A DNA stretch of 64,000 nt from Ceratopteris richardii (taxonomy: Eukaryota; Streptophyta; Polypodiopsida; Polypodiales; Pteridaceae). The position numbers and the translations under genes are program-made. The DNA is taken from contig CM035420.1 of NCBI GenBank assembly GCA_020310875.1, forward strand, positions 188,763,880 through 188,827,879, read 5' to 3'. Under the pieces are notes generated by a model. That model saw nothing but the letters and a program-made list of their open reading frames with translations. It was not told the DNA's origin and did no database searches. Below are positions 1-11,120 of this stretch, in pieces. Numbering within the stretch: the stretch's first letter is position 1; every line of letters begins with the position of its first letter.

Positions 1-3000
1 AAAGTAGCAGTAGAAGAAGAAAAGAGAGAGAAAGCCAGAGAGGTAGGTGCAAAAGAAACACATAGATCAATTCAAGACCCAGCCTATGCACCTGTAGTCT
101 TTCCTGACGAAGAATTTGAACCCCATGGCTGGGCAAAAATCTTAGCAACAATGGATGTAGCCATCAATGAAGAACAATGGACACCCCATTGTGATGAGGA
201 TGGCTATGACATTTCAGTTTTCTCCATAGAGCCAATTATGGGAGAGGCAGTGTTAGAAGAGTGTGAACCTAGCCCTGATGCATTTGAGGATGCAAGTGAC
301 TCTAATCTAGAGTCAATCATTATGGACCCACCTTTTGCATCAGATGAAGAATACTTCTACGAAGTAGAATTTCAACCCCAGGGGTATGGAGAGCTTACAA
401 GTGACGTAAGGCTAGCCACACAAGTGACCCTGAAGGAAGAAGGAAAGAAAAGAAGGAAGAAAGAAGTCACACCAGAAGAGGAAGAATCTTTGTTTGAGGT
501 CCCGGAAAATTTTAAGAAGTATGACATAGACGACAGGAGAATCATGATAAGAATGCCTAAACGAGAGGCAGAGTCAGGAGAGGCCTATGATAACAAAGAA
601 ACCACCAAGAAAATAGTAGTGGCCCTAGAAGAAGGAGAGGAGAGATGCACGTACATAGGCCATGACCTAACAGAGGAAGAAGAGCATGCGTTAATAGCCT
701 TGCTAAGAGAATACAGAGATGTATTCGCTTGGAGTTACAAGGATTTGAAGGGTGTGGACCCTGACATATGCTCACACACTATCCCCATGACCTCAGACGC
801 CAAACCCTCTAAGTAAAAGCCATATACATATAACGATAATTATGCTGCTAAGATCAAGGAGGAGATAGATAGACTGGTTGAAGCTGGATTCATCTACGAA
901 ATTGAGCACATTGAGTGGGTATCCCCCATCGTAGTGGTGCCCAAGAAAAATGGAAAGCTGCGTGTATGCATTAACTTAAAAAAGGTCAATGCCGCCACAA
1001 TTCGAGATAACTATCCGCTTCCTATCACAGAACATCTCTTAGAAAGAGTAGCAGGCAAGGAAGTGTAGAGCTTCCTTGATGGATTTTCGGGCTACAATCA
1101 AGTAGCCATTGCTCTAGAGGATCAACATAAGACAGCATTTGCCACTGAATGGGGCATATTTGCCTTTAGAGTAATGCCATTTGGGCTGACCAATGCACCA
1201 GCTACCTTCCAGAGGCTGATGTGCCATGTATTTAAAGAGTTCCTGAGGAAGAACTTAGAAGTCTATGTTGATGATCTTTGTGCCCATTCCAACATTAGGC
1301 AAACCCATATTCCTGAACTCAGACAAATCTTTGACAAATGTAGAGAATATCAAGTCTACTTGAACCCAGAAAAGTGCGTTTTCATGGTCAGGCAAGGCAA
1401 GATTCTAGGACACATAGTGTCAAAGAATGGCATATCCACTGATGAAGAGAAAGTGAGAGCCATCACAGAACTACCTAGGCCAAAGAATTTCAAGGAAGTA
1501 CAAGCTTTCATGGGGCATTGTGGTTACTACCGCCGGTTCATTCACATGTATGCCGTCATTGCAAAGCCCATGTACGGACTTCTGACTAACTTTGAGTGGA
1601 CTGATGAATGTGAGAACTCCTTCCAGGAGCTTAAACGAAGATTATGTTCAGCACCAATCTTGACCACACCAGATTGGAACAAGCCATTTCATGTTCATGT
1701 GGATGCATCCAATTATGCTATTGGGTGTGTACTCGCGCAACCTACTGGTGAAGGTAATATGGATCTTCCAATTGCCTATGCTAGTAGACAATTGAATGCA
1801 GCTGAACGAAATTATACCACTAGAGAGAGAGAAGGATTAGGCATGGTATATGCGGTTAAAAAGTTTAGACATTACTTGCTTGCAAATAAGTTTAAATTTT
1901 TTACTGACCATCAGGCACTGCTATATCTTGTGAACAAGCCATGTAATACAGGTAGATTAGTAAGATGGTTTCTCTTACTAATGGAATATGACTTCGAGGT
2001 TGTGGTAAGGAAAGGTAGGACCCACTTGAGAGCAGACCATCTCTCTAGACTCACATCTGGAGAAGCCCCACAAGGAGTGTCGGATGACCTTCCTGATGCT
2101 TACTTGTTTAATTTGGAAGTGGTGCCATAGTGGGCTAAACCACTAGTGCCAGTATTGACATACGGGCCTAACCATCCAGTAGTAAACACACAAAATAGAG
2201 AGGTTGTGAAAGCCCAAAAGTACCACATCATGGCAGGAAGCATGTACAAGCACACAGATCAAGGAATCTTGGCCTGTTGTGTGGAAGAAGATGAGTACGC
2301 TAAATCGTTGCAATTAGCACATGTAGGTGCATTAGAGCAACACTATTCAAGGCAACGAACCCTACAAACACTATGGAGACTCGGAGTGCATTGGCCGACT
2401 ATGGAAGCTGATGTCCAAAAGTTGTGCAAGGAATGCCCAATCTGTTGCACTAAACCACCTGTGGAACATGCCACTCTTTATCAAGTGTCCATAGTGCCAG
2501 ACTGGAGTGAACCACTAGTTTCCTTCCTGAGGACGAAAACTTTCCCTCTGGATATGACCTTGGCTAGGAAAAGGAGTTTAGAACAAGAAGCCCAAGATTA
2601 CTCACTCATTGGTAATAATCTATATAAGCGTGGTAAAGATGGTTACCCGAGGCTATGTGTCCATGAAAGTGAATATCTCAAGATCTTGGAAACTGCTCAC
2701 CAAGGTGTAGCAGGAGGACACTTTGGACCAGATCAGGTGATCAAGGCAATACTATTTGCGGGCTTCTGGTGGCCGACCCTTCACATGGATGCACATACCT
2801 ATGTGAAACGGTGTGATGTTTGCCAGAGAACTCAGTATCCTATACGTAAAGATGAGATGCCACTGAAACCTATGATGGGTGGACGTGCATTCTCTAAGTG
2901 GGGAATAGAATTTGTAGGTCCTATTAATCCCCTAGCTAAGGGTTCCCATGCGGAATATATCATTGTTGCCACAGACTATCTAACAAAGTGGGTAGAGGTA

Positions 3001-5106
3001 AAAGCCACAACGAAGAACGATGCTCAAACAACTGCTAAATTCTTGTTTGAGAATGTATTCACAAGATACGGGCTACCTATAGAGTTAGTAAGTGATAGAG
3101 GCACTCACTTCTTGAATGAAGTAATTGAAAATCTGCTCCAAGAATTCTTGCTAGTTCATAAGAAGTATGCCCCCTACCACCCACAAGCTAATGGGCAAGC
3201 CAAAAGCACAAACAAGATTTTGTGCAATGTGTTGACCAAGCTCGTGAATAATAAACGCTCTGATTGGGACAAACAGCTACACCATGCTGTTTGGGCATAC
3301 CGAGTCGCCTACAAAACGGTACTCCAAGCCACCCCCTTTCAGATGGTATTTGGTCAGAATGCAGTGCTACCATTGGACTTCTTGATACCTACATTGAAGG
3401 TAGCACAAGAGCACGAATGGACGGGTCATGAACTCTCCTCTAGACTTTTTGACCTTGAACGATTAGGAGAAACAAGACTAAGGGCAGCTGCAGGGATATA
3501 TGCAGCTAAGAAACGGCAGAAGGCATATTTTGATGCCCACGTTAAGGATAAAGGTTTGAAGGCAGGCGACCTAGTACTAGTATACACTTTGAAACAACAT
3601 GCGAGAAAATTAGAGAAGCATGGCTATGGACCTATGATCATAAATAGGATCTCCACAAGTGGAGCAGTGCAACTAGCCACATTGGAAGGTGACGTTCTCC
3701 CAAGCTATATAAGCGGATGCAGAGTCAAGTTATATCAGGAACCTCTCACAGAGGAAATGCTAAGTCGACTCAATATCGCCAAGAAACGCATGGAAGAAGA
3801 AAAGCGGATTCGAGAAGAAGCTCAAGCAGAAGCTTTAGAACGCATCAAAAGGATGAAGTTGCGAAGACAAGGTAGAGATCAGCCTAGAACAAATGACTAT
3901 GCAGATCAAGGATATCATATGGCAATGTGTGCAGTCGCAGGAACAAGTTCCCATAGAATAATTGATCGACGACCTTTTGTGACCATAGAGGTAGGACAAG
4001 GAACTAGTGCACAGTCCGTGCGAGCATTGATTGACTCAGGTGCAGCCACTAGTGCGGTGAGACTCTCTTACTGTCAAGAATTGAAATTAAAGGTCAATCC
4101 TATAGAAGCTTATCTCATAGGATTAGGAGGTGTGGAAACCCCTTGCATGGGCGAGGTGGAGCTTCCCCTCTACATTCAGGACATGTTAATGACAGTTAAG
4201 GTACTAGTGTGCCAAGACGAAGACCTCATGGAGCCTCTTGTCTTGGGTCAGGACTGGATCTATGATCATGCAGTCAACCTAAACCTAAGAAGTGGACTTC
4301 TTCAGGTATGGGTCAATCATAGTCGAATTACAGTAGAGTTAGATAATGGAGCACTCAAGGAACTAGGAAAGGCACACACTCCTGGTCCTTCCAGGAGTAC
4401 ACATGAAGATGACCATGCTGTTCTTGTCCAAAACTATGTGTTGCAGAGGAATGATGTTTGCAAAAAAGGAGTCAGGGATGCAACGGAACTCCCTTCTTTT
4501 CCAAAGGCCAGAGGGAGGCAGCAACCAAAGGTGGATCAAAGGAAAAAGAAGCAGAGTACTACCTATGTCGGAGATCAAAAGTACCTGCGCAGCAAAATGT
4601 CTCAACTAGTGAAACAAGTGTGGGTGCGGAAAGGCGAACACCCGGTTGCACTCAAGCCAACCACACGGGCAAAGCCTCTTATTAGTAACCAACAACACGA
4701 CACTAATAAGAAGTCTTTCAGAAGTTCTTCTGCTAACGTGAAGTCTATTTGGGTGCCCAAGAAGTCGATGAAGGCTAGCCCACAATCAAGACAAATTTGG
4801 GTGCCTAAGGCTTGTTTGCGGGCTCAAATAGCTACACCAAGACCACACCCTATACAGCATGATCCATTCACTCGCACAGCCGGCATCCACTCGTTTTCAA
4901 CACTCAGGAACACACCAAGGCCCATGAGCACGAACAGAATCACTTGTAAATGGGTCCCTAAAAGGCCTCATTTTCAAGCCGACACACCTATAAAGCTCTC
5001 GAGAGTCTCAACGAAACCAAGAGCAAAACCCATCCACTGCATTTGGCAGCCTAAGACTTGTAACAAACCCCCGGACCCCATTTGTAAATCCATGACAACC
5101 TACTAA
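1..5106 (+). pseudogene. pol: Element A pol: spacer-RT-RNase H-integrase-second protease-basic tail, broken by three stops
   Basis: One frame is open over the whole stretch except for in-frame stops at 814-816 (TAA), 1066-1068 (TAG) and 2128-2130 (TAG). Aligned with element B, these replace Gln, Tyr and Glu. Order: acidic spacer with the motif ILATMD (about 142-160), RT (about 820-1690, YVDD at 1264-1275), RNase H (HVDASN near 1690, DHLSR near 2040), first HHCC module (His 2320 and 2341, Cys 2434 and 2443), second HHCC module (His 2698 and 2719, Cys 2812 and 2821), integrase core, C-terminal domain, retropepsin-like domain (DSGA from 4033), and a basic tail with WVRK, WVPK, WVPK, WVPK and WQPK repeats to the stop at 5104. 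The first core Asp is Glu (2908-2910) and the catalytic Glu is Lys (3202-3204), so the integrase should be dead. Confidence 0.92.
3955..4340 (+). other. Second retropepsin-like domain, downstream of integrase (element A)
   Basis: The segment keeps the layout of an aspartic protease: ALIDSGAATSAV with Asp at 4033-4035, then a GLGG motif, and later LVLGQDWIYDH, which matches the ILG-x-(P/D)W end of retropepsins. It follows the integrase C-terminal domain in the same open frame. Elements B (from 56932) and C (33780-34124) have the same domain in the same place. The usual protease of these elements sits before RT, as seen in B, so this is an additional domain. Protease activity is inferred from the DSG motif only. 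Confidence 0.75.
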
Positions 5107-5319
5107 CCACATCACTATCACACTACATCATTCCACTTAGCTCTTAGGTCTACAGAACTCCTAACCACACACACACTCGCACCGAGCACTTACTAACCCA
5201 TTAATCTCTCCCGACCCTCATGTTAATGTTGTAATGGGAACAACAACGGTTCTCTCTTGTCCTGTACAATGTTAACACATGTTTCTATATTCTCACAGAG
5301 ACAGGAAGCAAGAAGTAAC
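5107..5319 (+). promoter_or_regulatory. Spacer with splice-acceptor-like site before ORF2 (element A)
   Basis: The gap between the pol stop and the ORF2 start holds no convincing reading frame. Its end, TTCTATATTCTCACAG up to 5298, is pyrimidine-rich and ends in CAG 21 bases before the ATG at 5320. B and D also have a CAG just before ORF2. I infer a 3' splice site, so ORF2-ORF3 would be made from a spliced RNA. A donor cannot be checked because the 5' end of A is outside the window. Confidence 0.4.
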
Positions 5320-7038
5320 ATGGCAGATACGGTAGGAACTAGCTCCCAGGCAGGCACCAGCCCCCAAGTTGTGGACATTGAAAGCCTTCCGGTTGAGGAG
5401 GAATTAAAGGAACGACCAGCGGCATTGAGGGCATTACATGCCATACCGGTTCAGAACCCTCCACAGGGACACACAATGCCAGTCAGCAAAAACTCTCATT
5501 GGTTCAGTGATGTGGCAGGACCCCTAGGTGAAGGCACTTATATGTGGGAGGCAGAGATAGAATTCAATGGGCGCTGGGGCAGGTATCACTTTTTTACCAG
5601 GGAATTTGAGAGATTGCATAATAATGAAGGATTGAAACCCATATGGAAGAAGGCAGGACTCTACGAGTATTTCAAATTCCAATTGCCAAAGCCGGATTTT
5701 CTAAGGTGCTCGTATCTGATTAGCACCCTTACTCCGAGCAAAGACAAAAAGGGATACAGCTCCTTTGTCCTCCCATCTCTCACAAGGGGCAATGACCTCA
5801 AGCGCTTCAGATTAATTATCAACTTGGTAAGGGAAGCTTTGGACATGAAAGGTATGCACATTCCTACGGAGAAAGAGACTATGGTTCTAGACAATATGAA
5901 GAAAAGAAATTTGACAAAATTAAAGGACATGATCGCGATGACACCTACGATCGCCATTCATTTACGCATGGTCATGCAACGTTTCGCATTCCCCGCGCAG
6001 GAAAGGTTCACAATGCCTCCCAAAAAGATCTGGTTTAGCCACTACTTAGCAGATGCCTTTGATTTGACAATCAATATGCCCCACTGGATTATCGACCAGA
6101 TCCATTTGGCTCATCAAAGGTGGTATAAGAAACAAAAATCTGTACTGTATGGATGCTGTGCGCTTACCAGAATTGTGTATAGATGTCTCGCATATGATGT
6201 ACCGGTGCAAAGGGCTCTCATTTGGACCAGAGCACAGGAGTTTCAACGCAGACTGTCAGCCGCAGGGCCTCCCTCAAAGAAGATGAGAGGCACCGTCCAG
6301 ATGCCTTGTGCACAAGCCCGCGGTGCAACCCTAACACCTGAAACAACTCCAAAGCTTCCCAGACGAGTGCAACCATTTACTATCAGGTTACCCAGGCACA
6401 ACACATATGGCCCTAACCTTTTGTTTCCACCAGTACCTACTGATCTGGAATTTCCTCACGGATTCACTTTGGAAGATCTAACGGATGAAGAAGTTGCCAG
6501 AATCATTGAAGCTGTTAATGCGGAAGTCGAAGCAGAGCAGGGTAGTGGACAACAAACGGCTACAGAACAACCCCAGCCAAGACAACCAGAAGTGGTGGAA
6601 GTGGAGGATGAAGAAGAAGAAGAACAAGAGGATGAACAGGAAGGATTTTCTGATGAGGAGGCGCATGACTATGAGCAAGAAGTTATATAGGAGCTAGAGG
6701 GTGCCCCACCATATACAAAGGAGTTGAAAAAGCTCTACGATACCATCAACAGGGTCCAACAACAACATAAGTTATCCCTTGCAGTAGGAAAGGCTATCAT
6801 GCACCAAATCCTTGAGGAGGAAGGAGTCGACGAACAATATCGTGCCACACTGGATATGATCTCTGATGCTTTAGGAGTACCTGAGACAGTGCATACTGCC
6901 CTGGCACAATCACGCAGAACGGAAAGAAGATACGGAAGACGTCCCCCACGAGCAGGGAAACAGATGAATGTCTTAGTATCCGAAACACAAGGGACAGCCA
7001 CGACCACGGGCACAGCACACACTGTGCACGATACTTAA
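5320..7038 (+). pseudogene. Element A ORF2 (extra downstream protein, N-terminal part)
   Basis: I do not recognise a named family. The likely start is the ATG at 5320 (MADTVGTSS). The frame is open to a TAG at 6688-6690 and then to a TAA at 7036-7038. Element E has sense codons at both places, so these are nonsense mutations. Visible parts are a conserved HWF near 5495, a globular region with HFFTREFERL, then RFAFP...RFTMPPK near 5970-6025 and LYGCCALTRIVYRCLAYDVPV near 6145-6205, followed by a Pro/Glu-rich region with a long acidic run. Elements B, D and E share the RFAFP-RFTMP and CALTRIIY blocks. There is no signal peptide or membrane segment, so a classical envelope is unlikely. A distant relation to plant gypsy-type accessory domains (Pfam putative plant transposon protein) is possible but untested. 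Confidence 0.7.
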
Positions 7039-7370
7039 GAGACCCATGTGTCCAGTGCACCCCCATCACCCCCCTTGCCACCCCCGCCTCCCACTCCACC
7101 ACATTCACCTCCCATTACCAATGTAACAACCACCATTACCGCCTCCGAGTCAACTGCCATGCTGAAGCACAAACTGCCAATCAACCCACACACCCTCTCA
7201 ACACCTCCACTAACACTGTAATCCTAACGGAAGCTACTGACATCCCCATTCCCCCTCTCACACTTCCGGGCAGTTCATATTCACAACTGCACACACCACT
7301 GTACACATTCACCACAATCACTGCACCCACAATTCCACTATTCACAATCAATCCCACTACTGCGTCCACC

Positions 7371-9387
7371 GTGGATTTGATGGACATATCACCCTCCACT
7401 GCACCTCTCCCTCCCCCCATACGGCCACAATCTCCCATTCCCCCACCACCCACTTCACCATTTTCCAGCACCGCATTCACACTTCCCTTCCCCTCTCCCT
7501 TTCCCTCTGCACTTAACACCCTTCCTGCATCCACCCCCATTAATAATGTATTTAATAACATGTATCAGTGCATGTCTCAGTTACAACAACACTATCAACA
7601 CCTCGATGCTCAGCATACAAGTTTGTTCAGGAGTCATGAAGCATTACAAGGAAGATTCATTGACTTAGAGAAAGAGAAGAAACAATTACAACAGCGGTTT
7701 AGTGCATTGCAAGAACAACATGAGCAATTAGTGGCAAATCCATCGCAGCCAGATGCAGAAGAAAGACAACAAATGGATGATCTGCTACACTCCCAAATCA
7801 TAGAGAACCTCAAGCTCCGCCGCAACATGGCTCTATTACGGAAGCATATGTCTGCAGCCTTGGAAGAAAATAGACGGCTTCAGACACAAAACGAAGAGAA
7901 CTTGGAAGTAGCCATGGAAGGTTCCCCACAAGAAATTGACCCGGAGAAGTTTAAGGCCATTCCCTCGGACAATATGCAAATCATATTGGAAACCCATGCT
8001 GATCTCCTCGAAGCCCATGCAGCCTTAGAAAAGGAAAGAGATGAACTACTAAGGCAATTGGCAGCTCAACCAGAACCACCCAAAGAAGTCCCAACCACAG
8101 CTGACACAACTGACGAAGTAGCAGCGCTCAAAGCACAACTCGAAGAATTACAAAAGAAAGTGCTTGAGTATGAACGCCAACCCTCCCCCTTGGTAGAACC
8201 AGAACCTGAAGACCTAGTACCAATCGAAGTAGAGGAAACTTTTGAGGACCCGTACGTTCCGATGCCAGCACCTGGAGGCAAGCAGACAGCAGAGGGCATG
8301 GACACCATTGAGATAGAGGCCCCTGAATGGATGCAGAGATTAGAGAAAGTGTCCACAACCCATGATGACAGGGTAGCAGTTCAAATAGCATCCATGTCAC
8401 AATTGGAAGAGGTAATCATAAAATCCGAGTACTTTAGAAACCTCTCACATCACAGGTGGATCGGCACCTCCGACGACTTGTATGTTCCTTTTTGTGTCTT
8501 AATGGCGGATTATAATGTTGAAATCAAGCACCACACCTCACGGGAACCAACCTCTGCCACAGAGTTTGCACCAGACGACATCCCAGAAAGTGCCAAGCAG
8601 GGAAATATTCGCCAACCGACTTGGAGAATTCGGCTGCTTGAAACCTACCCGGAAATGAATCGCACATGGAATAACATGCCCCTGTATATCAAGTACAATC
8701 CCTGCTACTCTCTTGTTTTCCGAAGAAGGTCGTGGCCGGAATACACAAAGATGGTGCTGACAACCAAAGGATGTGAGAAATGGCTCAACTATGTCTACTT
8801 AGCACCACCTAAAGGTCAACCTACCGTAGGGTATATGATATCGACAATTCGGCATTGGGGTGTCAGGTTCAAAAACGTACCAGATGTCATGACACAGATG
8901 TGCCTTAAAATTTTTGAACTCATGATAGTCACCTTCCGGACCTTCAAGAATGTTAAGGAACCTCACCTCTCTGCGCTCGGATTCAATGAAGGCAATCAGG
9001 ATCTTGTTTATGACATGAGTACAACGCCCTCTATTAATGTTGTTTATGCATGGCATGCCCGCATCAAATACCTACCGGCCTGCTTCAAACAGACATTTGA
9101 AGAGATGTTTGTCACAGGGTTCTAGGAATATCACTCAGAGATCTTCATTCCCAGGCCCTCACATTTATTACAATTGTTTGCAGTAGAACAAGATCTCCAT
9201 TCAGAAAAGTTACGAATGCCACATCCAGAGGTTCCCGGGCCAGTAGATTGGGATGCTTTACTCACGGACTTGGCAAAGGGGTTGCAGATTGCAGAACATC
9301 ACTTAGCACAAGATGTCGTTGAGTACTACATCCAAAAACCCACACAACACGGGTCTGTCAGGGACGACAGACGCGAGAGAGGGGGGG
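7371..9387 (+). pseudogene. Element A ORF3 (coiled-coil and C-terminal domain of the extra protein)
   Basis: In element E this is the continuation of ORF2 in the same frame. In A the frames part within the proline-rich linker (about 7140-7222), so a small indel is likely. An internal ATG lies at 7380 (MDISPST, also in E). After the Pro/Ser-rich start comes a long Gln/Glu/Leu-rich coiled coil (about 7560-8200) containing LRRNMALLRKHM. The C-terminal domain follows, with YNPCYSLVFRRRSW, KWLNY, LVYDMSTTPS and YAWHARIKYLPACFKQTF. The TAG at 9123-9125 replaces a Trp that E keeps. The frame stays open through the stem-loop and polypurine tract into the LTR (stop at 9423). Function is unknown. The conserved last domain suggests selection in the past. 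Confidence 0.7.
9353..9387 (+). promoter_or_regulatory. Stem-loop and 3' polypurine tract of element A
   Basis: GTCTGTC (9353-9359) and GACAGAC (9366-9372) form a perfect 7-bp stem around the loop AGGGAC. The purine-rich GCGAGAGAGGGGGGG then runs up to the LTR start at 9388. The tract is the expected primer site for plus-strand DNA synthesis. Element E has the same stem-loop, and B keeps the pairing with different arm sequences. Confidence 0.75.
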
Positions 9388-10073
9388 TGTTGGAACTGAA
9401 GGACTCACTAGGCAAGGAAGCTTAAGAAGGGAGTCAGAGAGAAGAGAATGCACAAGCAGACAAGGGAGTCAACGACGATCTGGCAAGTAGGCCAATAATT
9501 TTCTTCATGAAGAAGCAAGTACGAGCATTCACGTAGATCTAGCACTAAGGCAACCCTTTAATTTTTCAAAACCCTTACACCAATTAAAAGTGATTCTCAT
9601 CACTAACAACCCCTGTAAATACCATGTTCACCTTTTGTAGCTCCATTTTGTGCAAGCCGAGGAGTCCTCGAGCTTGAGGAGCCTTAGAAGTAGTTGCTTA
9701 CCAATTTTCGTATTTTTTAGATCTCGTTTGAGCCCTCAAATAAGCCCTGGAACCTAATTTTTAACTAGGTCGGACACTAGGTCTGGACAGGGCCAAAACC
9801 TAGTCAAAAACTATAAATAGAGCTAGAGAGCTCATTTTTGAGGTTAGATTGTAATTTAAATGAACTTGTAAGAGCTTTTTTGAGAGTAATCTAAAGAACT
9901 CCATTGCTTCTCACCCTTTGCCTTACCTTGTGTGCGTGTGTGTGTGTATGTGTGTGCATGTTAGTGTGCTTCTCACTCACGCACTTGTGCCTTCACTTGC
10001 TTGAGGTCTTCATACCATCCTCACGTCTTCCCGGATTGACAATAAAGGAGGTGCTACTCATCACTGAGCTACA
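9388..10073 (+). repeat. 3' LTR of element A (686 bp)
   Basis: It starts TGTTGG directly after the polypurine tract and ends GAGCTACA. Both ends were set by comparison with the E copy (43168-43747, minus) and the F copy (27731-28121). A TATA box, TATAAATAG, lies at 9812-9820. The 3' part holds a GT-rich stretch near 9930-9965. It is about 100 bp longer than the E copy, the difference lying just after the LTR start. The downstream flank begins CTATG, a candidate target duplication whose partner would lie upstream of the window. Confidence 0.85.
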
Positions 10074-10185
10074 CTATGTATCTACTAATCTTCAATGTGC
10101 AGATATGTTGACTAAACCATTCCATGGTATCAAGCTAAGTAGATTCAAAGGCATGATTGGATTGATGGAAATCAAAGATGAATGA
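10074..10185 (+). pseudogene. C-terminal end of a copia RNase H
   Basis: The frame reads YVSTNLQCADMLTKPF to the TGA at 10183-10185 and matches the end of copia element H (about 39784-39894). Nothing upstream of the junction with the element A LTR belongs to copia. I infer that A inserted into this copia RNase H. A short gap after the stop holds the polypurine tract CTTGAGGGGGAG just before the LTR at 10217. Confidence 0.8.
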
Positions 10186-10216
10186 AGACTCAAGCATGCT
10201 AGGCTTGAGGGGGAGT

Positions 10217-11120
10217 TGTTGGTGCATTTTTGCCAAGCCTAGTGCTTGATTAAATCATTTATGTAATGGCATTCTTTGTACTCTCAATGAGAGATGTCAA
10301 AAAAACTCTCTTGTAAAAGTAGAAAAGTGAAATCTCCAAAAGTAAAAGGGAGAAGAGAAACATGCAACCTCGTTAGGTGAAAATCATGGAATTAAAGTAG
10401 GAGAATTCAATTAGATGAGATTCTCCTATGATGGAGGAACTTTTGGGTGAAATCCCACCAAGTTTGAATTCAAATTTCTCTATAAAAATACATGAAGAAA
10501 GTCACATATTAGAGTAGACCTTTGCACTACAATAAGAGGTGATTCTAGTCCAGATTTGGATCATTGTTGAAGCACACATTGTGCTCCTTCTTCCCATGCT
10601 TCATACCCAATCAATTCATGTATCATATGTGCCATACATGTTGATTTCGTAGATAATCTTTGGAGTCTACTTCAACTACTGTCTCAGAGTTTACATTGTC
10701 TCTCAGTCAATTTTGATCACTGTTTCCTCTCTGTTTATTTACTCTTTTGAAGTGATTGAAATCGGTATAGGAAAAGTGACAAGTCTATTTACTTAATCTC
10801 AATTTTCATCACATTTGGATCTTTATTCTAAGAGCTATAGTAATTTGAAGTGACCTATGTATGCAAGTAGATTATTCCTCAAAAGTCGGGATGACACCCC
10901 AATGTTCCTAAATTAATTTCTCTCTATATAGTCCATTAAAATTCATCAAATTTTTTGCTTTAGATTCTTCATATATTGAATTGAGTGTGTGCAAAGTAGC
11001 TCTGGTCAATTCTCAACATGCTATGAGCTCTGAGTAAAATTCGAGAGTGCTTTCCATCCCAAAATAGCAGGTTCTTGATCATCTGTTTTGTGTCAAGTCA
11101 TCTGTTTTGAGGAATCAATT
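10217..11120 (+). repeat. 3' LTR of the copia fragment, end unresolved
   Basis: It starts TGTTGGTGCATTTTTGCC, like the LTRs of G (42552, minus) and H (34586). Similarity to H can be followed in patches to about 11110 (an ACTCATCTGTTTTGA-like stretch). The typical end (CATCTCTC...CA) is not seen, so the LTR is probably truncated or strongly diverged near 11120. Confidence 0.6.

Larger units (their letters stand above)
1..10073 (+). mobile_element. Element A: Ty3/gypsy LTR retrotransposon, 3' portion
   Basis: The window opens inside this element, between its protease and reverse transcriptase. It runs through RT, RNase H, integrase, a protease-like domain, ORF2, ORF3, a stem-loop, a polypurine tract and a 3' LTR. 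The family is named here by likeness to elements B, C, D and E. The RT motifs FGLTNAPATF and YVDDL and the integrase HHCC and GFWWP motifs place it in Ty3/gypsy. All pol lesions are nonsense or missense changes in one frame, so the copy is old but not shuffled. At 10073 it abuts the RNase H end of a copia element, so it probably inserted there. Its 5' half lies outside the window. Confidence 0.9.

Noticed and set aside
5320-9387. Envelope-like protein encoded by ORF2-ORF3
   Set aside because: No signal peptide, membrane segment or glycosylation-rich ectodomain pattern is visible. The middle is a charged coiled coil.
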